Below, in pieces: positions 1-7,699 of a stretch of 11,913 bases of DNA. Source of the DNA: Chloroflexota bacterium (GTDB lineage Bacteria > Chloroflexota > Dehalococcoidia > GIF9 > UBA5629); contig VGOF01000029.1 of the NCBI GenBank assembly GCA_016875975.1, positions 1-11,913 on the forward strand, written 5' to 3'. Under the pieces are notes generated by a model that was not told the DNA's origin, did no database searches, and was given only the letters and a program-made list of their open reading frames with translations. The first letter of the stretch is position 1, and every line of letters begins with the position of its first letter. The position numbers and the translations under genes are program-made.

Positions 1-2
1 GT

Positions 3-854
3 GGCTCTATTTTCGAGTGGGATATCCGCTCTCACAGCTATAACTTGCTGAGTGCGCTGGCAAGGCGGCCCGAAGCCTATCACCGAGTGCTGACTGAGCC
101 ACGTCCCGAAAGCAGGGCTGGGGAAAGCGGTGTTATTCCCAGCATACATGATGCTATAACTGTGAAGGACCAGTCCATTTCTCGTTTTCTAGCCTATGAT
201 AAGTATCCTAGGTCGAGCCTCCTTGACCATTTCTTAAGCCCCAGTACCAAACTGGAGGATTTTGCCAGCAATTCTCATAGGGAATTGGGGGACTTCATTA
301 CCCAGTCCTACGAAGCTTTGGTGAAAAAGAAGAGCGGCAAAGTCGTGGTCTCGCTATGCAGGGCAGGGATTGTCGATGGCGAGGATGGCGTGGCAACTAT
401 TGAAGTGCGGAAACAGATTCACCTGGTTGAGGGTCAAGAAAAGCTGGAAGTGCATTACCAGTTGAAGAACCTTGGTGGTCCGCCAGTCCAAGCTGCCTTT
501 GGCAGTGAATGGAATTTCAACTTGCTTGGTGGTGGACACAATGAGCAAGCTTATTACAAGATGCCCGTAATCACTTTGGATGACGAGCACCTCGATTCTT
601 GGGGCGAGCTGGAAGGCTTGAAGAAAATTGCCTTGGGCAATAGACATCTGGGGATTGAATTAGAGATGATGGCATCGCCAGCAATTACCTTGTGGCGTTT
701 TCCTGTGGAAAGCGTCTCTAACTCTGAAGGGGGAATAGAGAGAATATACCAGTCAAGCTGCCTGCTTCTGTTGCTGCCAATCAGTTTAGCGGCTGGTGAA
801 GGGGTAAGCCTCGACCTTATTTGGACAGTTAGAACCGCACCAACGACGAGTTAG
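3..854 (+). CDS. C-terminal part of a GH57-family amylase/4-alpha-glucanotransferase-like protein (5' end outside window)
   Basis: The reading frame is open from base 3, so the true start lies upstream; about 283 residues are visible. An early RRPEAYH motif (bases 63-83), following a segment with GSIFEWD and a short NLL stretch, matches what I recall of the junction into the C-terminal beta-sandwich (DUF1926-like) domain of GH57 alpha-amylases and 4-alpha-glucanotransferases. Near the end, LWRFPVE...SEGGIERIYQSSCLLLLLPI followed by a GE-rich stretch fits the end of that domain. Such enzymes cleave or transfer alpha-1,4-glucan chains in the cytoplasm. The GH57 catalytic barrel with its Glu/Asp pair is not in the window, so the reaction cannot be confirmed. 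The gene converges on hemC with 5 bp between stops and has no functional link to the haem genes. Related alpha-mannosidase-like families remain possible. Confidence 0.75.
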   Translation, partial: GSIFEWDIRSHSYNLLSALARRPEAYHRVLTEPRPESRAGESGVIPSIHDAITVKDQSISRFLAYDKYPRSSLLDHFLSPSTKLEDFASNSHRELGDFITQSYEALVKKKSGKVVVSLCRAGIVDGEDGVATIEVRKQIHLVEGQEKLEVHYQLKNLGGPPVQAAFGSEWNFNLLGGGHNEQAYYKMPVITLDDEHLDSWGELEGLKKIALGNRHLGIELEMMASPAITLWRFPVESVSNSEGGIERIYQSSCLLLLLPISLAAGEGVSLDLIWTVRTAPTTS

Positions 855-859
855 CTCGA

Positions 860-1789
860 CTATAGCTGCTGGCACCTGGCTTCATCTATAAGGCTCAGTG
901 CTCCCATGTTTATCATCTTTTGGGCCAGAATGTCCCCGAGTTTTTCAGCCTCTGTGGGAGTATCTTCTATGGAGCAACGCAAGATTTTGGTGCTGTAAAC
1001 GCCTGCTACCATTCCGTCTAACTTCAGGATAGTGCCTGCGATGCTGCCCAAGGCGGTTATGGGTGCACGGCAGCCTCCTCCCAGGGCTTTCAGGAATGCT
1101 CGCTCAGCGGTTATGCAGTGCCAGGTCGGCTGATGATTCAAATACGACATTAAGGAGCGCATGTCCTGGTCATCGGTGCGTATTTCTATTCCTAAAGTTC
1201 CCTGGCCTACCTCAGGGGTGAAATGCTCAGGAGGCAAGTACTCGGTTATCTTTTCTTCCCAGCCTAGCCGTATGAGGGCAGCAGCGGCCATGATTATGCC
1301 ATCGTAATGGCCTTCCGAAAGCTTTCGTAGACGCGTTTCGATGTTGCCGCGGAGGTCTTGTATCTTGAGGTCAGGGCGGTAAGCTAAAACTTGTGCTGCA
1401 CGTCTGCGGCTGCCGGTGCCTACTATAGAACCAAGGGGAAGCTCAGCCAGGTTTGCCCTATGGGATATAAAGGCATCCCTGAAATCCAGCCTTTCCACCA
1501 CCGCACCTAGCATAAGCCCTTGAGGAATTTCGGTAGGCAGGTCTTTTAGGCTGTGGACAGCCATGTCGATTTTGCCATCTTCCAACGCTTTTTCTAGCTC
1601 TTTGACGAACACGCCTTCTCCTGCAAACCTCTCCAGAGGGGTATTGTCCTCCTGGTCTCCTCTTGTTGTTATCTCTACCAGGCCGAATTCGGTGTCGGGT
1701 GCAATTTGCTCAAGATTGTCCAGCACTGATTCGGTCTGGATTATGGCTAGTCTGCTTCCGCGGGTGCCGATGGCTATTCTGCGCCTCAT
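860..1789 (-). CDS. hemC: Hydroxymethylbilane synthase (porphobilinogen deaminase)
   Basis: This cytoplasmic enzyme condenses four porphobilinogens into linear hydroxymethylbilane, using a dipyrromethane cofactor. The 309-residue length is normal for the family. The N-terminus has the family signature IGTRGSRLA (7-15). HSLKDLPT (79-86) contains the catalytic Asp83. GTGSRRRAAQ (125-134) and DLRGN (145-149) carry the substrate-binding arginines. ALGGGCRAPI (235-244) holds Cys240, the thioether anchor of the cofactor. The ATG directly abuts the hemA stop codon (TAA then ATG, no gap), so translation is probably coupled to hemA. It is the last gene of the haem operon. HemD, which would cyclise the product to uroporphyrinogen III, is not encoded next to it; the next gene is convergent and unrelated. 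Confidence 0.97.
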   Translation of the reverse strand: MRRRIAIGTRGSRLAIIQTESVLDNLEQIAPDTEFGLVEITTRGDQEDNTPLERFAGEGVFVKELEKALEDGKIDMAVHSLKDLPTEIPQGLMLGAVVERLDFRDAFISHRANLAELPLGSIVGTGSRRRAAQVLAYRPDLKIQDLRGNIETRLRKLSEGHYDGIIMAAAALIRLGWEEKITEYLPPEHFTPEVGQGTLGIEIRTDDQDMRSLMSYLNHQPTWHCITAERAFLKALGGGCRAPITALGSIAGTILKLDGMVAGVYSTKILRCSIEDTPTEAEKLGDILAQKMINMGALSLIDEARCQQL

Positions 1790-3073
1790 TTAAGGCTCTT
1801 TCGTGTCTAGCTGGAATAGCTTGCCTACAAGCTTGACGTTTTCTTCGCTAGTATTGGCATTCTCTTTGAGCCATTGGATTGGGTCGTGTAGCAGCTTTTG
1901 CACTATTGCTTTGGTCATGGCTTCTACGTTCTTCTGCTCCTCCGGTGAAAGCTCTCGTAGCTTTTTCAAAGTACGGGCGAGCTGTGCCCTGCGTATATTC
2001 TCTGCCTTGGTAGTAAGTCTGCTGATTATAGGCTCGGCTTCGGCAGTTTGCCACCAAGAAGCGAATCGCTCCATCTCGAAGTCTATGATTCGCATAGCGC
2101 TATGGATTTCCCTCTCTCGTTGCTTACGGTTAAGCTCTGAAACATGTGTCAGGTCATCGATGTCGCAGAGGAAGACGCCTTTAACTTGCCTGGCCTCAGG
2201 TTCTACGTCACGCGGAACGGCGATGTCTATTATAACCAAAGGGCGATTGATCCGCGTCGCTATGGCTGTTTCCACAGTTTGCCGGTCCAGTATGGTATGT
2301 GGTGCGCCAGTGCAACTGATAATGATATCGCACGTTGCAAGCTCGGTGCTTAAATTGGATATATTTATAGAGTGTCCGCCCAGGGCTGCTGCCAGTGCTG
2401 AAGCATTTTCTTGCGAACGGCTGGTAGTGGTAATTTGACAGACTCCCTTCTCTTTTAGGGCTTTGGCTACTAAGCGTCCGGCTTCTCCTGTGCCAATCAC
2501 CAGCGCTTTGCAATTGCTGAGGTCGCCTATGGCCTGCGCCGCCAGGCTTACGGCAACTGAGCTTACGGATAGTGCGTTTTTACTAATGCCTGTCTTTTCT
2601 CTCACCCGTCTACCTACTTGAAGCGCATGGTGGAAAATATTGCGCAACGGCTGCTTCACCATTCCCGCTTTTTCTGCTTCTTCAAGTCCTTGTTTTACCT
2701 GTCCCAAAATCTCAAATTCTCCGATTATCATGGAATCAAGCCCCGATGCTACCTGGAATAGATGTTTCATCGCATCCTCGTTCTCATAGCGGTAGATATA
2801 AGGCAACAACTCGGCATCCGACGTTTTTGCCCAGTCTCTTAGAAATTCCACACCATTTGAAACTTGGGTGCGGGCAATTTTGGCAATTGAATACACTTCA
2901 GTCCGATTGCATGTTGACAGTATTAGGCCTTGCTCTACATGTTTTCGGAGCATCAGGAGGGCGTTAGCTATCTGGTTGCTGCTCACTGCTAGCCTTTCTC
3001 GAACTTCAACGGGCGTAGTGCTGTGATTCACCCCGACAACATTGATTTGCATCTTGCTTGCCCTAGTACTCAT
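1790..3073 (-). CDS. hemA: Glutamyl-tRNA reductase
   Basis: It reduces Glu-tRNA(Glu) with NADPH to glutamate-1-semialdehyde, the entry step of the C5 route to 5-aminolevulinate. The 427 residues cover the full family architecture. The catalytic domain starts VVGVNHSTTP and has LSTCNRTEVY (52-61) with the nucleophile Cys55. An NADPH-binding Rossmann domain carries GTGEAG (194-199). A helical dimerisation domain fills the C-terminal ~110 residues. The ATG at 3073 overlaps the preceding gene's TGA by 4 bp. Most family members begin at the methionine equivalent to residue 8 here (base 3052). AAGGAG lies only 2 nt before the first ATG, while an AGGG lies about 8 nt before the second, so the inner start is a real alternative. 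hemL (the next enzyme) is not in the window. Confidence 0.97.
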   Translation of the reverse strand: MSTRASKMQINVVGVNHSTTPVEVRERLAVSSNQIANALLMLRKHVEQGLILSTCNRTEVYSIAKIARTQVSNGVEFLRDWAKTSDAELLPYIYRYENEDAMKHLFQVASGLDSMIIGEFEILGQVKQGLEEAEKAGMVKQPLRNIFHHALQVGRRVREKTGISKNALSVSSVAVSLAAQAIGDLSNCKALVIGTGEAGRLVAKALKEKGVCQITTTSRSQENASALAAALGGHSINISNLSTELATCDIIISCTGAPHTILDRQTVETAIATRINRPLVIIDIAVPRDVEPEARQVKGVFLCDIDDLTHVSELNRKQREREIHSAMRIIDFEMERFASWWQTAEAEPIISRLTTKAENIRRAQLARTLKKLRELSPEEQKNVEAMTKAIVQKLLHDPIQWLKENANTSEENVKLVGKLFQLDTKEP

Positions 3074-3735
3074 GACTCCTTTTGCCCCAGCTTTCTCAGT
3101 TTATCGAGCATGATGTCTTTGGCTTCTTGGACTTTATCTTCCCTTAGCAGTCTGGTAAGTGCATCTAGCCTGAGGACCTCCTGCCAAGCTTCGTTAGCTA
3201 AGGCAATTCCTTCTTGTCTCAGCTGGTTACGCACTTCGCTGACGGTTTCGGCCAGTTTGCCATATTCTTCTCCAAACTTATTTTCCAGTTCGGTTCTGAT
3301 TTTTCTTGCCAGTGCTGGGCTTTTCCCGGATGTAGAGACAGCAATGATAATGTCGCCACGTTCGAGCGTTGAAGGCACGATGAAATCGGAGTGCTCTGGG
3401 GTGTCTACGACGTTGACCAGCACGCCTTGCTTTTTAGCATCAGCGGCAATCCGTTCGTTTGTCTTAGCATTGTCGGTAGCCGCAATGACGATTAGGGCAC
3501 CTTTCACGTCTGTGCTGTTGTAGCTCTTGGTTCTTGACTTTATCTTTCCCCCTCTTGCCAACTTGCTAAGCTCCGGGCAAAGCTCCAAACCTACTACCTC
3601 AACGTTGGCTGCATGCTCTAGGAGTGTTTTCACCTTGCGCAGGGCGACCTCGCCTCCACCGACCACCAAACATTTCTTGCCCTGTACGTTCAGGAAAATT
3701 GGGTAATAACCAGAAGACTGGGCGTGGTTTTTCAT
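3070..3735 (-). CDS. Precorrin-2 dehydrogenase / sirohydrochlorin ferrochelatase (Met8p/CysG N-terminal type)
   Basis: The predicted role is NAD-dependent oxidation of precorrin-2 to sirohydrochlorin, followed by Fe2+ insertion to give sirohaem. A Rossmann fold opens the protein: YYPIFLNVQGKKCLVVGGG (10-28) with the nucleotide-binding glycines and EVALRK. NVVD (108-111) places Asp111 where the family has its catalytic/chelatase aspartate, and DFIVPS (117-122) follows. STSGKSPALARKIR (134-147) is the conserved phosphoserine/substrate loop region seen in CysG. The length (221 residues) fits the stand-alone bifunctional enzyme; no C-terminal SAM-dependent methyltransferase domain of full CysG is present. 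Start and stop each overlap a neighbour by 4 bp (ATGA). The enzyme supplies sirohaem to the Ahb enzymes encoded just upstream. It could be dehydrogenase-only (SirC-like), since the sequence does not prove chelatase activity. Confidence 0.93.
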   Translation of the reverse strand: MKNHAQSSGYYPIFLNVQGKKCLVVGGGEVALRKVKTLLEHAANVEVVGLELCPELSKLARGGKIKSRTKSYNSTDVKGALIVIAATDNAKTNERIAADAKKQGVLVNVVDTPEHSDFIVPSTLERGDIIIAVSTSGKSPALARKIRTELENKFGEEYGKLAETVSEVRNQLRQEGIALANEAWQEVLRLDALTRLLREDKVQEAKDIMLDKLRKLGQKES

Positions 3736-4721
3736 ACTAAATACCTTACTCTTGTTTTCTTAATCTCTTTGGTGCTGAAGAGAATTATCGAATTGCCAGG
3801 GTCAAGTCCTGCCTCCTGCGACACCTGGCGGGCTAGTGCCTGGCATTTCTCTCTGGTGTCTGCGTGTATCATGGCAAAGAGGTTATATGGCCAGAGTTCC
3901 CCTGTCCTTCTCTGGTAACAATGGCTAACGTCAGGAAAGGCAGCTATTTTTTTACCTGCCGGTTCCACCAGGTCGGGAGGAACTCGCCAGCAAGTCATGG
4001 CATTGGCGGTGAATCCTATACTATTGTGGTTTACCGAGGCGCTGTAACGTCGCATAATTTTGCGTTTGATTAGCGTCGCGCACGTATCAAGAAAATCATT
4101 TATATCCATTGATAAACTGGTTGACATAAAGTTAAATGGGTGCAGGGTCAGGGGTAAATCCTGCTGCAGTTCATTGATAACACGGCGGTCGGTGGAGGAG
4201 AAATTTGGGCTTTTGCCCCTGGAGCTGGTAGGGATGTGTCCTTTTTTTGACTCCTGCTTCTTGGCTATGCCAAGACCAAAATAGGCGCCTATCTTGAACA
4301 TCTTTATTGCTGGTAAGTTGACCGTGGCATCGGCTTTGAGTATGTTACCTAGCTTCAACACCTTGTCATCCATGTCATCTTCAACGGGCAGGGCCAGGGT
4401 AAACCAGAAGTTGAACTTGTGTTCGCGCAAGTAGCAGTGGCTTACCATGGGATGAGTAGCCATAATCCTGGCGGTTTCATCCAACAATTCAGTTTGCACC
4501 TGCATAGCCACCAGGGTAGTCTGGTAGCCCAGCAGTTGGGGATTGAAAACGGGACCTATCATGCGGATAATCCCGGCATCTTTGAGCTTCGCCACCCTCT
4601 GTATTGTCTCCTTGTCCCTGATGCCTAGCTCTTTTCCCAGTTGAGCAAACGGTTCTCTGCTCAGTGGGAATTCAGACTGAATGATATTGAGCAGGTTTTT
4701 GTCGATATTGTCCAGTTTCAT
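3732..4721 (-). CDS. ahbAB: Fused sirohaem decarboxylase, AhbA-AhbB in one chain
   Basis: It decarboxylates two acetate side chains of sirohaem to give 12,18-didecarboxysirohaem. I place the start at 4721 (protein MKLDNIDKNLL, 329 residues), 2 nt after the ahbD stop and with an AAGG upstream. The longer frame from 4775 would add 18 residues without family resemblance and overlap ahbD by 52 bp. Two Lrp/AsnC-like modules are visible. Module 1 (about 1-151) has an HTH-like start, RMIGPVFN and SHCYLREHKFNFWFTL (94-109), as in AhbA/NirD-type subunits. Module 2 (about 175-329) has RRYSASVNHNSIGFTAN (224-240), SHCYQRRTGELWPYNLFAM and a C-terminal VRYLV, as in AhbB/NirL-type subunits. A polar linker (about 152-174) joins them. 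The two subunits are usually separate proteins forming a heterodimer. NirDL-type function in haem d1 synthesis is less likely given the adjacent ahbC and ahbD. Confidence 0.93.
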   Translation of the reverse strand: MKLDNIDKNLLNIIQSEFPLSREPFAQLGKELGIRDKETIQRVAKLKDAGIIRMIGPVFNPQLLGYQTTLVAMQVQTELLDETARIMATHPMVSHCYLREHKFNFWFTLALPVEDDMDDKVLKLGNILKADATVNLPAIKMFKIGAYFGLGIAKKQESKKGHIPTSSRGKSPNFSSTDRRVINELQQDLPLTLHPFNFMSTSLSMDINDFLDTCATLIKRKIMRRYSASVNHNSIGFTANAMTCWRVPPDLVEPAGKKIAAFPDVSHCYQRRTGELWPYNLFAMIHADTREKCQALARQVSQEAGLDPGNSIILFSTKEIKKTRVRYLV

Positions 4722-4723
4722 GG

Positions 4724-5857
4724 TTAACTTGACCTTGCAGGCACACTTCGTAGTGCCAGCGGTTGGTAAATACAATATGGCTCTTCTTGCAGGTAATCAC
4801 CTGTGGCTTCGTAAGCCCTGGCACGGCAGCCGCCGCAGACCCTCTTGTATTCGCAAACCCCACATTTCCCCTTGATATTTGAGAGGGCTCTAAGCTCATG
4901 GAACAGGGTCGAATTCTCCCAGATATCCTTAAACCCTCGTTCCCTCACGTTGCCAGCTTCCACATCCAGATAGCCGCAGCCTTGTACTCTGCCCCGGTGT
5001 GAAATAAAACAAAAGGAGATGCCGGCCAGACAGCCGCGCGATGGCACAATCCTGCTGCTGTGTCCGGCATGGCCTGTATTTCCCGATTGGGCTGACTGCT
5101 GCGTTTTATCCTCTTGGTTTCTCTGCCTTATTATCCGCAGATAATGAGGAGCATCGGTGGGCTTGAAGAACATCCTGTCACCAAGTTCCCTCTGCCTATC
5201 ATAGACCCAGTTCAATGTCTGTTCGTATTCCTGTGGCGACATCTCGACTTCTGCCAGTCCTTTACCGCGTCCCGTTGGCACCAGCATAAAAGGATGGAAG
5301 GCGACTGCTCCTATTTTCAATGCCAGGGCTAGCAGCTCGTCTAAGTGCTTGACATTCATCTTGGTGATGGTGCTGTTGATTTGAACCTCTATTCCTGCCT
5401 GGCGTGCCCTAGCTATCCCTGCTAGGGCTGCGTCGAAAGCCCCTGGCTGGTTGCGGAATTTATCCTGTAAGCCCGGATTTGGGAAATCGATGCTGATGGC
5501 TATCCTGGACACCGGTATCTCTTTGAGCCTGGCTGCCAGCTCTTCGGTCAGCAAAGTCCCGTTGGTGCCTATGACTACTCTCAGCCCACACTCAACGGCA
5601 TGTTTCCCAATTTGTTCCAGGTCTGCCCGTAGCAGTGGCTCACCTCCGGTGAGTATCAGGGTAGGCTTGCCGATGTCTGAGATTTCGTCGACCAGATTGA
5701 TGCATTCCTCGGTAGAAAGCTCATCTTGGTAGGTGATACTGGCAGACGATGCCCGACAGTGGGCACAGAACAGATTGCAGCTTCGGGTTATCTCCCAGGC
5801 CACCATGCGTAGCTCTGGCTTAATCGCCTCTTGCTTTTCGGGTAGCTTACTCATCAT
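4724..5857 (-). CDS. ahbD: Radical SAM haem b synthase AhbD (Fe-coproporphyrin III oxidative decarboxylase)
   Basis: The last step of the sirohaem-dependent haem pathway converts two propionates of Fe-coproporphyrin III to vinyls, giving haem b without oxygen. The radical SAM motif CNLFCAHC gives Cys27, Cys31 and Cys34 in the CX3CX2C pattern, preceded by ELRMVAWEITRS as in AhbD proteins. LTGGEPLLR (69-77) is the SAM-binding GGE motif. The C-terminal third is a cysteine-rich SPASM-type domain: Cys276, Cys283, Cys294, then CGVCEYKRVCGGC (Cys332, 335, 341, 344) and Cys362, enough for auxiliary iron-sulfur cluster(s). The 377-residue length is typical. The start overlaps the ahbC stop by 4 bp; a second ATG follows directly, so the protein may begin one residue later. 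The other candidate, AhbC, is assigned to the neighbouring gene because that one has the VHPDQFW region and AhbC-like N-terminus. Confidence 0.92.
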   Translation of the reverse strand: MMSKLPEKQEAIKPELRMVAWEITRSCNLFCAHCRASSASITYQDELSTEECINLVDEISDIGKPTLILTGGEPLLRADLEQIGKHAVECGLRVVIGTNGTLLTEELAARLKEIPVSRIAISIDFPNPGLQDKFRNQPGAFDAALAGIARARQAGIEVQINSTITKMNVKHLDELLALALKIGAVAFHPFMLVPTGRGKGLAEVEMSPQEYEQTLNWVYDRQRELGDRMFFKPTDAPHYLRIIRQRNQEDKTQQSAQSGNTGHAGHSSRIVPSRGCLAGISFCFISHRGRVQGCGYLDVEAGNVRERGFKDIWENSTLFHELRALSNIKGKCGVCEYKRVCGGCRARAYEATGDYLQEEPYCIYQPLALRSVPARSS

Positions 5858-7026
5858 TTGCTTAATCCGATCTCGGCATCGGTTAAATAACAGGCTGGGT
5901 CTTCGGCCCAGATATCGTCGTACACTGCCTCAGCCCTCACCCGTAAGTTGCCGTTGCATAGGTCGAGGTATTGGCACCTGGCGCAGCGCCCCTTGAGCAG
6001 GCCTTTTCTGTCCTTAAGTCCTTTCATTACCTGGTCAGAGGTATCCATCCAGATGTCGCCGAACTTTCGCTGGCGCACATTGCCTAGCGAATAATGCTGC
6101 CAGAACTGGTCTGGGTGGACATTGCCGATTTCATCTACTGCCCCAATGCGTATGCCGGAGTTATTGCCGCCATTGGCTCTGAGCAGTGCCAGCACCCTCT
6201 CTGCCCTTGCCGGGTCTTGCTCTTTAAGCCTGAGGTAAAGATAGACACCGTCGGCATGGTTGTCCACGGTCAATATCTCCTTCTTCTGCCCGCGCCGATA
6301 GAAGTCCATAGTCCGGTTGCAGATCAGGTCTATTACCTCTCTGCTTTCTGCAGGGCTGAGGTCGTCCTGGCTCAGATTGCTGCCGCGGCCCACATAAGCC
6401 AGGTGATAAAAACATACGCGGTCTATGCTCTCTTTCTGTACCAGGTCGAATATGGCAGGAACCTGGGAATAGGTGGCGCGCGCGATAGTCAACCTCAAAG
6501 ATACCCGTTGCCCCAGTGCCACGCAGTTGCGTATGCCCTGAAGGGTGGCTTCATAAGCTCCGTCCTTGCCCCGGAAAAGGTCGTTCTTTTGACCTATGCC
6601 ATCAAGGCTGATACCCGCCTCAGCAAAACCAGCATCTCGTATTTTCTGTGCCTCGTCCCTGGTTATCAGGGTGCCGTTGGTGGACAGGACCGTTCTTATT
6701 CCCCGGCTGCGGGCAAAGTCGGCAAGATCGAATATGTCTTTTCTGAGCAGAGGCTCTCCTCCTGAGAATAGCAATACGGGCACGCCAAAATCTGCCAGGT
6801 CGTCGATGAATGTCTTTGCTTCTTTGGTATCCAGCATCTCTGGCGGGTCCTGACTACCAGCGCTGCTGTAGCAATGAACGCAGCGCAGGTTACATCTTCT
6901 GGTGCAATTCCAGACCACAATGGGCCGGGATGGCTTGTTCTCGGATGCAGCCCTGTCCTGGTTGCCATAGCGAAGTGTATCGCCTGGCCCTATGGCATCG
7001 CATAACAACCTGGAGATGGATATCAT
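5854..7026 (-). CDS. ahbC: Radical SAM 12,18-didecarboxysirohaem deacetylase AhbC
   Basis: It removes the two acetate side chains of didecarboxysirohaem, giving Fe-coproporphyrin III. The start MISISRLL...DTLRYG is the leader typical of AhbC/NirJ-like proteins. The radical SAM cluster motif is CNLRCVHC with Cys45, Cys49 and Cys52, plus an extra Cys41 just before it. FSGGEPLLR (87-95) binds SAM. NNSGIRIGAVDEIGNVHPDQFW (288-309), then GNVRQRKFGDIW and CARCQYLDLC (348-357) with Cys379, form the C-terminal SPASM-like region with four cysteines. NirJ (haem d1 synthesis) is the closest alternative; the adjacent ahbD and absence of other nir genes favour AhbC. The ATG lies 4 nt after the regulator stop, in an A-rich stretch on the coding strand. 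Confidence 0.9.
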   Translation of the reverse strand: MISISRLLCDAIGPGDTLRYGNQDRAASENKPSRPIVVWNCTRRCNLRCVHCYSSAGSQDPPEMLDTKEAKTFIDDLADFGVPVLLFSGGEPLLRKDIFDLADFARSRGIRTVLSTNGTLITRDEAQKIRDAGFAEAGISLDGIGQKNDLFRGKDGAYEATLQGIRNCVALGQRVSLRLTIARATYSQVPAIFDLVQKESIDRVCFYHLAYVGRGSNLSQDDLSPAESREVIDLICNRTMDFYRRGQKKEILTVDNHADGVYLYLRLKEQDPARAERVLALLRANGGNNSGIRIGAVDEIGNVHPDQFWQHYSLGNVRQRKFGDIWMDTSDQVMKGLKDRKGLLKGRCARCQYLDLCNGNLRVRAEAVYDDIWAEDPACYLTDAEIGLSK

Positions 7027-7030
7027 TTTT

Positions 7031-7687
7031 CTACTTTTTCTCCCGGTATTGCTGGTATGCCGCTACCATGGCTATGAGTGTCTCATCCAGGATGTGGTTT
7101 AACAGCGGTATAGCCTCCACCGCCCGCTCATTGAGAGCCTCTCTTCTTTTCATCAGGTCGGTAGCTGCGTTCATCACCGGATTTCGATGTAACATGAAAG
7201 TCTCAATGGTCTCTGTGAGCGATAGCCCCAGCAATGCCGCCTGGTTGCCGAAATCGCCCCCGACATTTCGGACTCGCTCCTCAGTTTCGCTGCGCTTTGC
7301 TGGTTCTGTTAGGTATTTGATGACCAGTTGCAGCAGTTCTCTGCCGGATTCTGCCAGATGTTTTTGCATCTGGGTATCCAACTTGTGATACCAGGATGCA
7401 GAGCTGAAGTATGTGTGAGCCACTTGCCGATGTTGTGGGGGTGTACTTTCTATGGAGCTAACCAGGTCTTTGAGGCCGTGTATCCTGTGTTGCTTGCCCA
7501 TAAAGCTGCGAAGCTCGGCCTTGTCATAGCGTCGGTGCCCTCCGGGTGTTATGAATGCCCTGACCTTGCCTTCGTCAGTCCATTGTCTCAGCGTAGCCTC
7601 GCTGACTCCCAGCATGCTGCTGGCTTCGCTGATGCTGACCAGAGTCCGCCGATGTATTGACTTGCTGTCGTGAAGCGACTTGCCCAT
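7031..7687 (-). CDS. MerR-type HTH regulator with helical globin-like/RsbRD-N-like C-terminal domain
   Basis: This is the first gene of the haem operon, so it probably controls it and itself. Residues about 16-62 are a MerR/excisionase-type winged HTH: LVSISEASSMLGVSEATLRQW, then a wing with TPGGHRRY (48-55). Residues about 100-215 are predicted nearly all helical: HLAESGRELLQLVIKYL, a middle stretch ending in LLGLSLTETIETFMLHRNPVM, and a last helix LLNHILDETLIAMVAAYQQ. This pattern resembles, from memory, the N-terminal non-haem-globin domain of RsbR-type stressosome proteins (RsbRD_N). His110, His167 (LHRNP) and His198 are candidate ligand residues, but haem binding is only inferred from context. 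No B12-binding motif of the CarH type (DXHXXG) is present. The start has a weak ribosome binding site. I do not recognise a named family. Confidence 0.72.
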   Translation of the reverse strand: MGKSLHDSKSIHRRTLVSISEASSMLGVSEATLRQWTDEGKVRAFITPGGHRRYDKAELRSFMGKQHRIHGLKDLVSSIESTPPQHRQVAHTYFSSASWYHKLDTQMQKHLAESGRELLQLVIKYLTEPAKRSETEERVRNVGGDFGNQAALLGLSLTETIETFMLHRNPVMNAATDLMKRREALNERAVEAIPLLNHILDETLIAMVAAYQQYREKK

Positions 7688-7699
7688 GGTGCCTGCTAA

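Noticed and set aside
845..860. Inverted repeat GACGAG-TTAG-CTCGAC as a terminator between the convergent genes
   Set aside because: Only 5 of 6 pairs form, the stem is short and no T-run follows on either strand.
1803..2438. 211-codon plus-strand open frame opposite hemA
   Set aside because: It is antisense to a full-length, motif-complete hemA; its serine-rich composition is typical of a shadow frame.
3732..4721. Reading the fused AhbAB gene as a double Lrp/AsnC transcription regulator
   Set aside because: The Lrp-like fold is shared by sirohaem decarboxylases. The SHCY/WPYN motifs and the position between ahbD and the sirohaem synthase gene favour the enzyme.
4722..4775. Longer start for the AhbAB gene at 4775
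   Set aside because: It would overlap the end of ahbD by 52 bp and adds residues with no resemblance to sirohaem decarboxylases. The ATG at 4721 sits 2 nt after the ahbD stop with an AAGG upstream.
6094..6765. 223-codon plus-strand open frame opposite ahbC
   Set aside because: It is antisense to the motif-complete ahbC gene and has no family resemblance.
7031..7687. CarH-type B12 photoreceptor identity for the regulator
   Set aside because: The C-terminal part is too short and lacks the cobalamin-binding DXHXXG motif.
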